From: Pseudophaeomoniella oleicola
Lineage: Eukaryota > Ascomycota > Eurotiomycetes > Phaeomoniellales > Phaeomoniellaceae
Reading direction: 5' to 3'
NCBI GenBank assembly: GCA_003868215.1
Contig: QWDQ01000027.1
Span: 186,001-250,000, forward strand
Length of the DNA stretch: 64,000 bases
Of the stretch, positions 22,441-32,900 are shown piece by piece (position 1 is the first letter of the stretch; every line of letters starts with the position of its first letter). The notes under the pieces were generated by a model, which made no database searches, was not told where the DNA came from, and saw nothing but the letters and a program-made list of their open reading frames with translations. Made by a program: the position numbers and the translations under genes.

Positions 22441-25400
22441 CTACAATTCTTCATGTTTCAGTCCACCCTTTCCAGCACTTCCTTCCAACTCAGCTTGAAC
22501 ACCATCGCTCAAATGGCCTTTCAATTCTCGAGCTTCTGTGCTTTCGGCAATTTTCCTGGCGACTTCGGCAATTTCATCATCGTACTTGGTCCACTCCGGA
22601 ACCTGCCTCCTGGCCCTTTCAAGCTTTGGTTCCTTCGTCAGAGGATTATTGCAAAGGTCCACGGTCTTTGCCGACTTGAAGGCTTCGTCGCTGCACCAAG
22701 TTTCGCACCACAGCCATTCCTGATCCAGAGAATGGATGGGTAGGTGATGTTGCATATGATTTGGCAAGTCTTGGTCAAGGTTTGATAGCGACTGTGGGTC
22801 CGCAGAAAGAGCATGATATTGCTGACGAAGCCGATCGCCAGCGGCAAGCTCACGGAACTTTTTAAGATCTACCACGTAGAGAGCAGATATATGATAGGGT
22901 TTCCCCTGGAGGAATTGCTTCCAGTAGCCCTGCTTCCAGAAACGGAAGCCTTCCATTTCAGTTCTGGAGTCACACATGGGCGTAAAGCCGTAGGGTGCAC
23001 CCTGAAGATCGACTTTGGTGAGTTCGAGCATATCGGTCCTCACAATCTGATCAGCATCGACAAATATTACTTTGTCTAAAGACAGGGGGAACAAAACATC
23101 CAGAAACAGGATCTTGTAACCCCAGATCTCTCGTTGCTTTTCCTTCTGCCCCCGAAGCCAGTGTGGCCATCTGTAAGCTACCATCTCATAAGAGAAGTTG
23201 TAGTAGGCAGCAAGGTGCGGAAGAAGTTCCTTGAAGGATGGCGAAAGGAATTGCTCGATGAACCAGAATTTAACACTTGAATTCGTGTTTTTCAACACCG
23301 AGAGGATCATGATGTTTAGCATCCGCTCGTAGAGATGACCGGACGCTACAGAGAAAATGTTGATGTCAGCGTGCTCGCTGGCTGATGATGACTTCGTGAT
23401 AGACGAGAGAGCGGATGAGGCGAAGGAAGCACCCCAGGATATGTAGTCCCTGGCAGAACCGGGCTTTGGACCTGTTTCCAAGACATCTTCGAATTCCATT
23501 CCTGGTCTGCGGGTTAACCGGGGATATAACGTAACCCCTTGGAAAGATAACAAAGAAACAGCTGTGCCTTCGTCTCCAGGCTGTGCGCGGTATCCTGTTG
23601 ATCCTAGGGATTCGATGGTGAAGATTTTTGAGGAGCGACCCTGTTGCAAAGATATTTGCCAAGATCCAGGGTTTGCTTTGAATTGGAAGTAGCCAAGGTT
23701 GGCCATGATGATAGTGTCGGTATAGTGCGGATTGCTCTCGGTTCCCAAGAGAAGTTGTACTCCACGTGGAGGCTGACCTGTCGAAGTATCCCTTGAGTGA
23801 CCTTCGATCAGAATATTCTTCAACTCATATATGGCATTGATATTCTGATCTCTCGGAACAGATTCCAATTTGATATTGTCGAGGTCGTATGTGCTGGTCT
23901 TAGGCGCGACGAGCCACGATGGAGGGACATCCATACCCAGATTCAATAGTGCAGCCTCCGGTATGCCCGTGAAAGTCGCTTGCGGTCTTCGAAGAGAGCC
24001 GTCGGATTCGAACCTAGGTTGCGAGTCAAGCACTTGGCGGTAAAATCGCTTGATTGAGAGTTCTTGGATCCGCTCTCGGGGATTTAGAAACAGCTTCAGG
24101 TCGACACCATGCAATTCTGAAAGGACTTTGAGTGTAGGCAGCCATTGTTGCGCAAGTTCGACGGTGGGATCCAACGCTACAACGATCTGCAATGAAGCAT
24201 CATCAGTGGTAGACACATGAATGGCAGAGTGTTCACTTTTCCAGTCCTTGAACTTGTCAATGCGTATTAGCGGCGGACTTTCGTAGATCCCTTCTGGTAC
24301 ATCAGAGATGAAAGCAGCGGCAACCATTGAGTTGAGCTTGGCAATGCTGAGTGCATTATCAATCTTGTCATCCAACCCGAGGCTCCGAAGAGCATGAGCT
24401 AGAGGTTCAAAATGCTTTCTTCTCTCTTGATTTAGAAGCTGCTCATAGTCTTCGTAAAGAAATTCTCCCATCTGGATGGGACCTATCAGCCTCTGGTTCA
24501 AAACCAGAGCACTGTCGCCGGGCTGCAGACCTAACTCTTGAACCAATCGGATGGTAGCCTCTTTGTCCACTGACGAAAGACAGCGATCTTGTTCTACAAT
24601 TTCCGTGTTTGCTTTTTTCAACACTGAAATCAAGTTTTCAACCTCCGAGTCTCCAGCTGTTGATAATTTGTCTCGAGCGACCAACGAGAACTCGGAGCAT
24701 GAAGTAGAAGACAGCCGGTTGTCCAAGACCACAAGTTCTATTTCAGGATGAGACCGTCTGAGCTCCAGGGAGTCAAGCAGAAGGGTCTGGCCCTCACCGA
24801 AATCCAGATCAGCAATCAAGAGAAAATGGACAAGCTCTGGTCCTTTGCTCTCTAGCGATGGAAGGATGCGTGGCAGATTCGTCAGAGTCCGTCTATGATC
24901 CTGAAGTAGTTGAGTAAATGCAACTGTTTTTATCGAGGATGGATCTTCTGGAGCAACGAGCGCATTCCTGCGCCGTGCCGCTTGAGATAGGAAAGATTCA
25001 GGGAGCCAGGTGTCTTCCGTAAATGCTTCCTCCACAATACCTCGTTGAACCTGTCTCATATCCATTGTGACGCGGTTACTCATTCCCTCAAGCCAGTTAT
25101 CATCACGGGCCAAAGCAACACCGTTGATAAGGAGTGGTGGAGTTGGGCCACCAAGAGCGAGACGGTCCAGGTACTTTTGAGCTGCCTTGATCCTCTGAAT
25201 GACGACTTCTGCGCCCTGGATTTCCTCGTATGGTAGAGCTGCTTGGCCATGGCGCAATTTCCTGTCCCTGACTGCACCATCAAAACTAGACTTACTGCCA
25301 ATCTTGCCCGACTCCAAACAGAGCTCTAAGTACTGAAACAATGCAGACAGTCCGTAAGAATTCGCGATGTGATATGCGATTTTGGCTTGTGACTTCGAGG

Positions 25401-26913
25401 CCGGAGAGGACAGAATTGGAACCAAGCCAAATCGCAGAGGTACAGTTCTCTTGATGAAGCTTTGAAGTGTTGCGACTATGAGCTCAATCTCCTTCAATTC
25501 CGCAAAGTCTACTGGAATGACCAGATTATGGAGATCACGGCGTACCAGGGGCAATTGACCGGGATATACCCTTTGTAGATAAGAGTTCAAGCTTGACGGC
25601 CATTTCTCGTAACGTGAATCCCTTTCGATGTCGTTCAGCCAAATGATGGCCTTTCCCTCCTCTGTTTGGTCTCGAAAATCATATCTTTGAGGCTCATTAT
25701 CTACTTGTGCTTGTGCAATCTCAGAATTCGAAAGGAGACTGATGGCGTCTGAGGCAGATATGCCTTCTTCGCGAAAATTGTTGATTAGAGCTCTTTCCTT
25801 CCTCAATTGATCTAGAAGAGAGAACGCGTTCACTTGACGAGGATCAATTTGTAAGCCATTGATCCACATAATATTATAGCCTGAAGGCAGGAATGTTTCT
25901 CTGTTCGCTTTGAATTCGGATAAGAAGTCCTGAGTAGCATTGTGAGCGGCAATGGCCGCAGAGTGTCTCGGAAAATCCTGGGCGAGCTTAATCAAGGTGT
26001 TAAAGGGGTCTGAACTGCTCAGTGCGAAGCTGGCAGCATTGATACCCAATTTCAAGAGTTCGCTTTTTGAGAGAGGTTTGATATCAGCGGGAGCCTCATC
26101 TTCGAGCTTCTCAGATGACGGCTTTGCCTCGGCATTTGGGGAGGCGCCGTCTCGGTCATCGATCACAATGTAATCTGTCCTTTTCAGGACCAGCTCTACC
26201 CCATAGCCATTCATAAATAAGGGTTGCCTGCTCCCTCCATCGAGTGACGGTCTATACCTGATACGGTATGAGGTTTGCCCATCCCTAGCCGTCTTACTGA
26301 GCGTCTGGTGAAATTCTGCGAACAAAGGGGATGCAATATCCGCGTAGATAATCGAAGGTGGCGCCTCCAGGCTATCACCAAGCACACGGTCAAATGGAAA
26401 GACGTGCTCAGTACCTGCGAATTCCACGGGTTGCTGGGCTCGCTCCAAGCCTGGAGAACAGTATTGCTGGCCGTCAAAGTGTACCCACATTGGACAGGCG
26501 GCGTCCTGCGCAGCCATCATTAAGGGTTGAACAGTCGAGTTATAGTATTGGTAGTGCGCCTCGATGCGAGGAGCAGCAGCGTGTATTGATAACGCGAATT
26601 TGAAAGAGGATAAAGCCTCGTCGCTTCTAAGGTGGCCATCTTGTATCAAAACGTCGATGAAGCTGTCGTAGAGGTGTTGTGCACTGCTCGACTCTGTAAA
26701 GGTGCCAGATGCGATTCGATCTAATAGAGGAAAATAGCACGAGGAGTTCTCAGAGGCTGCGGTTTCTAGCAGTTCTACTAGGTACGGAGCAGCATCGAAA
26801 GATGCTTGCAATGCCACGTTGATCGGTGTCGCAGCAGATGTCGGTAAGCACTGCAGCAAAAGCACCAGAGTCCAAAGGCTGGTGATCGCTCGGATGGCTG
26901 CCATCGTCATCAA
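22441..26913 (-). CDS. UDP-glucose:glycoprotein glucosyltransferase (UGGT)
   Basis: An ER-lumen folding sensor that re-glucosylates the N-glycans of misfolded glycoproteins so that they re-enter the calnexin cycle. It is a single uninterrupted frame of 1490 residues, the usual size. The N-terminus (residues 1-28) is a signal peptide. The next 1150 residues are the folding-sensor part, which in this family is a chain of thioredoxin-like and beta domains. The GT24 (GT8-like) catalytic domain runs from about 1182 to 1450, with the metal-binding DAD at 1286-1288 and the conserved NLDQDLPN and DQEWLWCE blocks. The C-terminus is HEEL, an HDEL-type ER retrieval signal. Met1, Met2 or Met4 could each be the initiator. 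The gene is divergent from the LETM1-like gene, with about 360 bases between starts. Confidence 0.95.
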   Translation of the reverse strand: MMTMAAIRAITSLWTLVLLLQCLPTSAATPINVALQASFDAAPYLVELLETAASENSSCYFPLLDRIASGTFTESSSAQHLYDSFIDVLIQDGHLRSDEALSSFKFALSIHAAAPRIEAHYQYYNSTVQPLMMAAQDAACPMWVHFDGQQYCSPGLERAQQPVEFAGTEHVFPFDRVLGDSLEAPPSIIYADIASPLFAEFHQTLSKTARDGQTSYRIRYRPSLDGGSRQPLFMNGYGVELVLKRTDYIVIDDRDGASPNAEAKPSSEKLEDEAPADIKPLSKSELLKLGINAASFALSSSDPFNTLIKLAQDFPRHSAAIAAHNATQDFLSEFKANRETFLPSGYNIMWINGLQIDPRQVNAFSLLDQLRKERALINNFREEGISASDAISLLSNSEIAQAQVDNEPQRYDFRDQTEEGKAIIWLNDIERDSRYEKWPSSLNSYLQRVYPGQLPLVRRDLHNLVIPVDFAELKEIELIVATLQSFIKRTVPLRFGLVPILSSPASKSQAKIAYHIANSYGLSALFQYLELCLESGKIGSKSSFDGAVRDRKLRHGQAALPYEEIQGAEVVIQRIKAAQKYLDRLALGGPTPPLLINGVALARDDNWLEGMSNRVTMDMRQVQRGIVEEAFTEDTWLPESFLSQAARRRNALVAPEDPSSIKTVAFTQLLQDHRRTLTNLPRILPSLESKGPELVHFLLIADLDFGEGQTLLLDSLELRRSHPEIELVVLDNRLSSTSCSEFSLVARDKLSTAGDSEVENLISVLKKANTEIVEQDRCLSSVDKEATIRLVQELGLQPGDSALVLNQRLIGPIQMGEFLYEDYEQLLNQERRKHFEPLAHALRSLGLDDKIDNALSIAKLNSMVAAAFISDVPEGIYESPPLIRIDKFKDWKSEHSAIHVSTTDDASLQIVVALDPTVELAQQWLPTLKVLSELHGVDLKLFLNPRERIQELSIKRFYRQVLDSQPRFESDGSLRRPQATFTGIPEAALLNLGMDVPPSWLVAPKTSTYDLDNIKLESVPRDQNINAIYELKNILIEGHSRDTSTGQPPRGVQLLLGTESNPHYTDTIIMANLGYFQFKANPGSWQISLQQGRSSKIFTIESLGSTGYRAQPGDEGTAVSLLSFQGVTLYPRLTRRPGMEFEDVLETGPKPGSARDYISWGASFASSALSSITKSSSASEHADINIFSVASGHLYERMLNIMILSVLKNTNSSVKFWFIEQFLSPSFKELLPHLAAYYNFSYEMVAYRWPHWLRGQKEKQREIWGYKILFLDVLFPLSLDKVIFVDADQIVRTDMLELTKVDLQGAPYGFTPMCDSRTEMEGFRFWKQGYWKQFLQGKPYHISALYVVDLKKFRELAAGDRLRQQYHALSADPQSLSNLDQDLPNHMQHHLPIHSLDQEWLWCETWCSDEAFKSAKTVDLCNNPLTKEPKLERARRQVPEWTKYDDEIAEVARKIAESTEARELKGHLSDGVQAELEGSAGKGGLKHEEL

Positions 26914-27275
26914 CAGTGTACGGACTGGACTTGGCTGAAAGAATGAATTGGATCAGATCCCTCACTTGACCTCTGAACTCAATAAAATTCTTATAGAAGG
27001 GTAGCACGCATCGCTCCTATCTTCACATCTTCAAGGGTGGTCCTGCCATTCTGCTTGCTTCGTGCCATTGGAATAAGTTATACAGAGTAAGCCAGCTGTT
27101 CACCAAGTATATCTGCTACGGTGACCGCAGCGGCCAAAGAGCATCTCCGCTCCGCTCATAAAAACTTAGCTTAGAAGTCGGCGCAAATACTACTATCAAT
27201 ATGTCACAGCTGTAGCCATCATGAGTGCGTTTAAAAGACGCTGCTCCTTGTATACTGTCTAGCGGTGTTGTCGTC
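26914..27275. promoter_or_regulatory. Divergent promoter region, UGGT / LETM1-like
   Basis: A spacer of about 360 bases between two divergently read genes, so it must hold both promoters. I recognise no specific operator. Confidence 0.6.
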
Positions 27276-28640
27276 ATGCACTGCTCTGTAATGTGGTCTC
27301 GCAATGCTGGCTTAGTAGGCAGAGTAGAACCAAAAAAACTACGTCTGAATTCGTTTCGGAGTACGCAACTTTCTTCCTGTGCTTATACGCAACAAGCCAG
27401 TCAACGTCGTGCCAAGGATGTTCCTCCAAGAGCAGGAAGCAACGGGGGACGCAAGGCAGTCGTTTCAGCTGTGGATGCAGAGAGATTTTCTGACAGCAAA
27501 TACGAGTTGAGATCACCTCTGTTCGACGACATTGTAGCCTTAGATGGGCGAATACGAAGAACTTCCTTGCGAAAATTCGAGAGGAAAGCCCCTGGGACAT
27601 TGCAGCAGAACTCGTCATACTATGATCTTACGTCTACAAGGCCACCTGCTTTGCTACTTCCAGACTCGCTCGCAAAGAAATACCGAAGAGCCTCACCACC
27701 GTTCGCAGAGCGAGCGAAGCATGTCTTTAGCACAGCTCGGGCATATCTTACCTTTTACAAGACTGGGCTGAAACAGATATGGTCGAACTTCAAAGAGTAC
27801 CGCGTTATTGCTCCACGGGCTCGGGAATTTGATAGACTTCACTGGACGACGCCAGAAACCGAGCTGATTTCGAAGATGAAGCAATTCCGGGATAGAAGTG
27901 GCATTACCAGACGAGAATATAACCTGTACCTTCGGACTCGCCGAGACTTGCAAAAGCTCCTTCCCTTCGGTTTACTATTACTGGTCTTTGGAGAATTTTC
28001 TCCTCTCATATTGCTTCCCCTAGGACCTAGAGTCATTCCATTTCCCTGTCTTATACCCAAGCAGGTGTATCAATATCTCGCGAAAGGAGATCCCCAACCA
28101 ACAGTGGAACTCCGGGAAGTACCTGAAGGCAGTGCGCTTACCGAAGACTTGAGTATGATCCCTTCTTTCACAACCTGGCAAGAGTTCGATGAGCAATTGA
28201 GAACTTTTGATCGTAAAGTATCAGCAGAGCCAGGTATGGAGCGTACGACGTGCATTAGCCGGACTTGGTGGAGACCAAGCCGGCCCTCCCCTGACCGACC
28301 GTTGGCAGACGCGCTTTTGGTCCTTTGGGAAGGCGGTGTCGATACGCTGGACGACAAGGAAGTGCTGATGTGGGTCTGGAACATGCGTGACTTATACTTG
28401 CGTCGCGGTTTGTGGACGGATGCATTGTTCTCAAGGCTGGGGCTTGACATCGAGAAGGATCTACCAAGTTCAGATCATGAGGTAGAAGGTTGGTCCAACA
28501 TTGGGGAAGTCGACCTCTACGATGTTCGTCAGGAGTTGCAGCTTACCCTCGAAGAACTCGTTTCACGGGTCGACCACTTCTTGAGTTCTGGCCTAGACCG
28601 ATCCAAATCAGGCATTCAGGATCCGAAAGTCCTACCCTGA
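27276..28640 (+). CDS. LETM1-like mitochondrial inner-membrane protein
   Basis: A single-exon protein of 454 residues related to LETM1/Mdm38 proteins, which act in mitochondrial K+/H+ exchange and ribosome binding. The N-terminus from Met27276 or Met27291 is rich in Arg and hydroxylated residues and poor in acidic ones, as in a mitochondrial targeting peptide. The family core is around 27930-28060: an Arg/Asp-rich helix (RRDLQKLLPFG), a hydrophobic segment and the FSPLILLPLGPRVIPFPCLIP stretch, matching the LETM1 pattern of D-L-KL-PF ... PF-E-LP. The rest is divergent, so it may belong to a LETM1-domain subfamily rather than be the true Mdm38 orthologue. The frame continues upstream to a GTG at 27225 but without an ATG. 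Confidence 0.78.
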   Translation: MHCSVMWSRNAGLVGRVEPKKLRLNSFRSTQLSSCAYTQQASQRRAKDVPPRAGSNGGRKAVVSAVDAERFSDSKYELRSPLFDDIVALDGRIRRTSLRKFERKAPGTLQQNSSYYDLTSTRPPALLLPDSLAKKYRRASPPFAERAKHVFSTARAYLTFYKTGLKQIWSNFKEYRVIAPRAREFDRLHWTTPETELISKMKQFRDRSGITRREYNLYLRTRRDLQKLLPFGLLLLVFGEFSPLILLPLGPRVIPFPCLIPKQVYQYLAKGDPQPTVELREVPEGSALTEDLSMIPSFTTWQEFDEQLRTFDRKVSAEPGMERTTCISRTWWRPSRPSPDRPLADALLVLWEGGVDTLDDKEVLMWVWNMRDLYLRRGLWTDALFSRLGLDIEKDLPSSDHEVEGWSNIGEVDLYDVRQELQLTLEELVSRVDHFLSSGLDRSKSGIQDPKVLP

Positions 28641-29962
28641 AGTCCCTGAGGCATGACAGAACTTAGATATATGGCGTCGCGTTACATGCGTATGAAGATA
28701 GGCGCAGTCGCCGAAATGTTGATCAACATCATCCAACCAATCTCTCGTCTGCCGGGAGACTCTCTGAATGATATTGGCGCCGGTTCCCGAAGGATTACTC
28801 TACGTGAACTACGTTAAGAAAGTTCATGAGCATCAGTTTCCAGCATGAGACTCGTGAGATAGGGATACTACAGGACCTATCCCTCCACAACGAAGCAAAA
28901 GGAGCGAAATCAAGTACTATACTAGGGCATCGAACGTCTTCGTAATTTCAGATCGCTTCGCCGGAGGTATGATATGACCATGAAGGATACGTGGCATAGT
29001 GAAACCAAAAAGTATCAACCGGAGCAATGGCTTGAAAAATTGGGAGGAGGGCGAACGCGTGTAACTATAGCAATGTAACACAGCAAGATTATCATATTGA
29101 TGTACCATAGATATCTACTTGAGGTGATGAAAGTGACATTATGTTGAACTGTCGCCCTACAACGAGTGAGTTACTGTAGCATAGTTGATCTGCGTGACCT
29201 TAATTAGAGAATCAAGTACTACGTAGTAATTAGTAAGTAATCTTAGATACATCAGACATGAGGTACTGTACAAGATCTTCGGCATAACAATAGTCTTATA
29301 GGCTTATAGGCTTATAGGCTAATCAGGCAATGGATATTTCTATAAATGGGGTGTGATTAGCTAACTTTTAGCGATTTAGTTACCCGTCGCTTCGCCGTTT
29401 CGTCTTCCTCCCAGTGGGGGCCTCACTACGATACTCCGGAACACACTATGTAAGCGCCTTTGTTTCGAAGAGACCTCAAAGACCGTCGTTGCACCGAGGA
29501 ATACATCCAACTACGGACAGATCCATTTCTACGAGGCATCTCACTCACGCGCTTGTGTAAGATCCTCCGTTTGGTGTTCACGACGGGTCCTCACAGCAGG
29601 TCGTGCCGGTGTCCAATCCCTGGTAGGGTCTCCTAGAGAGTACGTTGACAAGTCGCATCTCTGATTCCTCCCACCAATTGGATGATTGATGCGCTGCGCT
29701 TTTAAGAAAACTGGCTAACGTTGATGTGCAGGCTTATACAAACCTCAAGTAAAAAATACTTCTATAATTCGCTTTCTTGGTATCAGCTGATCGAGGACTC
29801 GTACTCTGCAAATCCTGCGACATTGGGTGGACGAGTCGTGGTGTCATGCGCAGCGTTCCTGCATCGACTTCATCCATGAGCTAGAACAAGGGAATTGCGC
29901 AACGGAGTCCTCCAAGTTCATTGCGCTCTCCACCTACTTGTTCTCAGAACGCTTCATGCATT
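28641..29962. other. Spacer and probable leader of the MAPKKK gene
   Basis: It holds the LETM1-like 3' flank, the palindrome at 29217-29228 and a small tandem repeat of GGCTTATA (about 29297-29322). A likely 5' leader intron runs from 29557 to 29731 (GTAAGA donor, GGCTAAC branch, GTGCAG acceptor). No protein gene is seen. Confidence 0.55.
29217..29228. repeat. Palindrome TACTACGTAGTA
   Basis: A perfect 12-base inverted repeat, the shared core of the palindromes at 1353-1366 and 8625-8638. Confidence 0.85.
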
Positions 29963-32900
29963 ATGAGTACAAGCCGACAGCGATCTGGCTCCGCCCTCTC
30001 AGCAAGATCTGACACTGGTGGTTTGCGACCGTCGACTCCATCCTCGCCATTCTCTCAGACCAGGAACCTTAACTTGCCCGAAGGCCTAATATTGAATGAT
30101 ATACCATCTGCAGCTAGAACTGGTGCAAGTCCTGCAACGCTCTCGCGGGACGGTTCTCCATATCCTTCCTTTGCGCCTCTGATTACCTCTCCCAAACCTC
30201 GTTCAGGACCACATACTGATCAGAACCTCCATACGAGTGAAGGGCTTCGGCATCATTATCCGACAGGGCAGAGATTGGTGTCAACTGGGCAGATCATGGA
30301 TCCCCAGCGATCACAGTACCTTCCCGGCCCTCCTCCTCTTCCACCTTCTCAGCCTCACCTTGCAAATCTTCCGCCGCCTCCTCCACGATTACCCCCTCCA
30401 AATCAACCCTCCAACATGCCTCCCCCTCCACCTGGCCCTCCACCCGGACCTCCACCCTCCGGCTTTCCTCCTGGCACTGTGTACGGCTTCCCAGCTGGGT
30501 GGCAACAAAGCTGGGGTAGACCTGGCATGGCGCAACATGTGCCACCTCCGCCACCCTTGACAAATCAGTATAGACAACAAGCTGCTTTGGCTGTACCACC
30601 TCCTCCGCCCATTAATGACAAGCCATTAGTATCTGCAACATTCATCCCTGGCGGCGACTCATTCGGACCAGGAGTAGGAATTCCTCCACTTGAGGAGTCC
30701 AAGTCCTCGTCAACGTACCCTCGTGGTGATGTTGGCTCCTACTCAAACTACTCCGGATATCCTTCCTACAACTCAAACGAGAATAACCCGTCATATCAGT
30801 ATCGACCGGCTGATCACCAAGACATGCCCCCAACGCCTCTGAGTAGGCCATCACCGTTTCCCTTCCAAGAAACACACCAACCAAGAACTCCCGGGGGAAG
30901 CCAACCGGCCCATCAAGCAATACATAATCATAGTCAGCCGGAAGTCCACAGCGGACTGAATAGACAGACCACCACCATTGTGCCATCAAGCGGGTCGGCG
31001 GCCCATGATCATGGGGCACAATCTCAGGTGAATCTTGCAAACGAACAGTGGCCTCTCCAGAGGGTACTGAATTGGCTTGCTACAAATGGCTTTTCTAGAG
31101 ATTGGCAGGATACGTTCAGAGTATTGAACATCCAAGGAGCCGATTTTATCGATTTGGGACGTGGAGCAAGTGGACGAGGAAACCTTGGCAAAATGCATCA
31201 AGTCGTCTATCCCCAGCTTGCTAAGATATGCACGAGAAGTGGCACTGGTTGGGAGCAAAATCGTGAACGGGAAGAGGGAAAAAGAATGCGGAAGCTTATT
31301 AGACATGTAGCAGACGTTGGCAGCTCCGAGAGTGCCTTGTCCGCCCACCGGCGCCGGGAATCATCGCAAATGCCGCCGAGTGCCTCTACTGAAGGGGCTG
31401 TTGATGGCTCTCCGATTATGGGACGAAATGATGTAATGACACCCAGTACTGCGGGCGCTGAAGGGTCCCCTGACAAGCAACTACCCCCGAGGGTTACGGC
31501 CTTCGCAGCTGGTAACTCTCAGCGGAGCACTGCTCTGTCCGGATATGGTAGTTCGGTGTCCACCCCGAGTGACATTGCACGTTCAGACAGCTCTCACAAC
31601 AATGCCAGGGGCGATCTCTCACGTACAATGCTCAGTAACTTAGGCCCCAAGAGCGGTCATAGCCCAAGCGCATCTGGTGACACGTCTACGTCTAGCACAC
31701 TGGGGGCTTTCAGCAAGCCTTTTGAGGGTAGTCCGAGGTCAGGAAGCCCGGCACTCAGTCAAGCTGCACCAGCTTCCGCATCAACGCATTCCAAAAGCAA
31801 TAGCTATGACTCGAAGAGCTTTACAAGAGGAGGAGTATATGCTCCCGGCTACGGCGAGAGCTTGCGTGGTGGAATTGGAGGCGCCCCTGGGGAAGTACCA
31901 ATGGCGGATCGTCAACACCGACCATCCCTTCTCGAGGGTAGCAGGAGCAATAGTCACGATAAAGAGCACGGGAAACACTTTTTGCCAAATATCTTTAAAC
32001 GTAAGAAGCATGATCCTGCATTTCCGTCGCCGGAAGACCAGGCCCTGGGGTCGCCGACTAGTCCAGTAGGGACTTTTAAAGGACCTTTCAGGACTGGCCT
32101 TAATGGAAGTGATCCGTCATTGGCAGATCGTCCTGGCTCAACGACCTCGGACAGAGATCGATACTTGAATCGTAGGAGCCTCGTGGGGAAAGACACCGCT
32201 TTCAAAAAGTTCATTTTTGCTACGAAAGATTCCTGGAATTATCGACTGGTCGATGTAACGGATGTCAACAACGCAGATGTTCTCCGGCAGATACTTTGTT
32301 TGGAACTCGGTATTGAAGATCCGCAACAGGCTCAGATCTATTTCACAGAAGCCGGTCAACAAGATCACGAAGATCCGATAGTCGATGCCAATCAGCTGTT
32401 GAACCATTGCTCCAAGGCTGATAATGTTGGCTCAATAAAATTCTTTGTGAGCAGCCCTGGATCATCTGCTGTCTCGCTGCCATTGCCGCCTTCAGCGGGG
32501 CTAGGCTTGTCATTCCAGAGAGCCCTGCCATCTCCGACATATGGATCGCAAGTGGCCCGAAAACCGGTTGACGATGCACACGGCGAACCTGGATCTCCAT
32601 ACCTTGGATCTCGAGAATCAACCCTCAAAGGTCCAACATCCACTGGACAAAACAAAGATATGAAAAGCATTTCGGCTTCAGATGGAGTCGAGATCACTCA
32701 AGTCGATGCTAGTACATCTCAGGCGGAACGTAACGCTGCTCTACAAAAAGCTGCAGAAGAGTACAGGCGTGAAGCTGAAAGAAAGCAACGGTTATATCAA
32801 GAATCGCGACTGCAACGAAATGGCACGAATCAAACATTCTCGAGCGCAACTGGTATTCGAGGCAACAGTGTTATCGACTTTGATAGCCCTCGAGCTTCAC

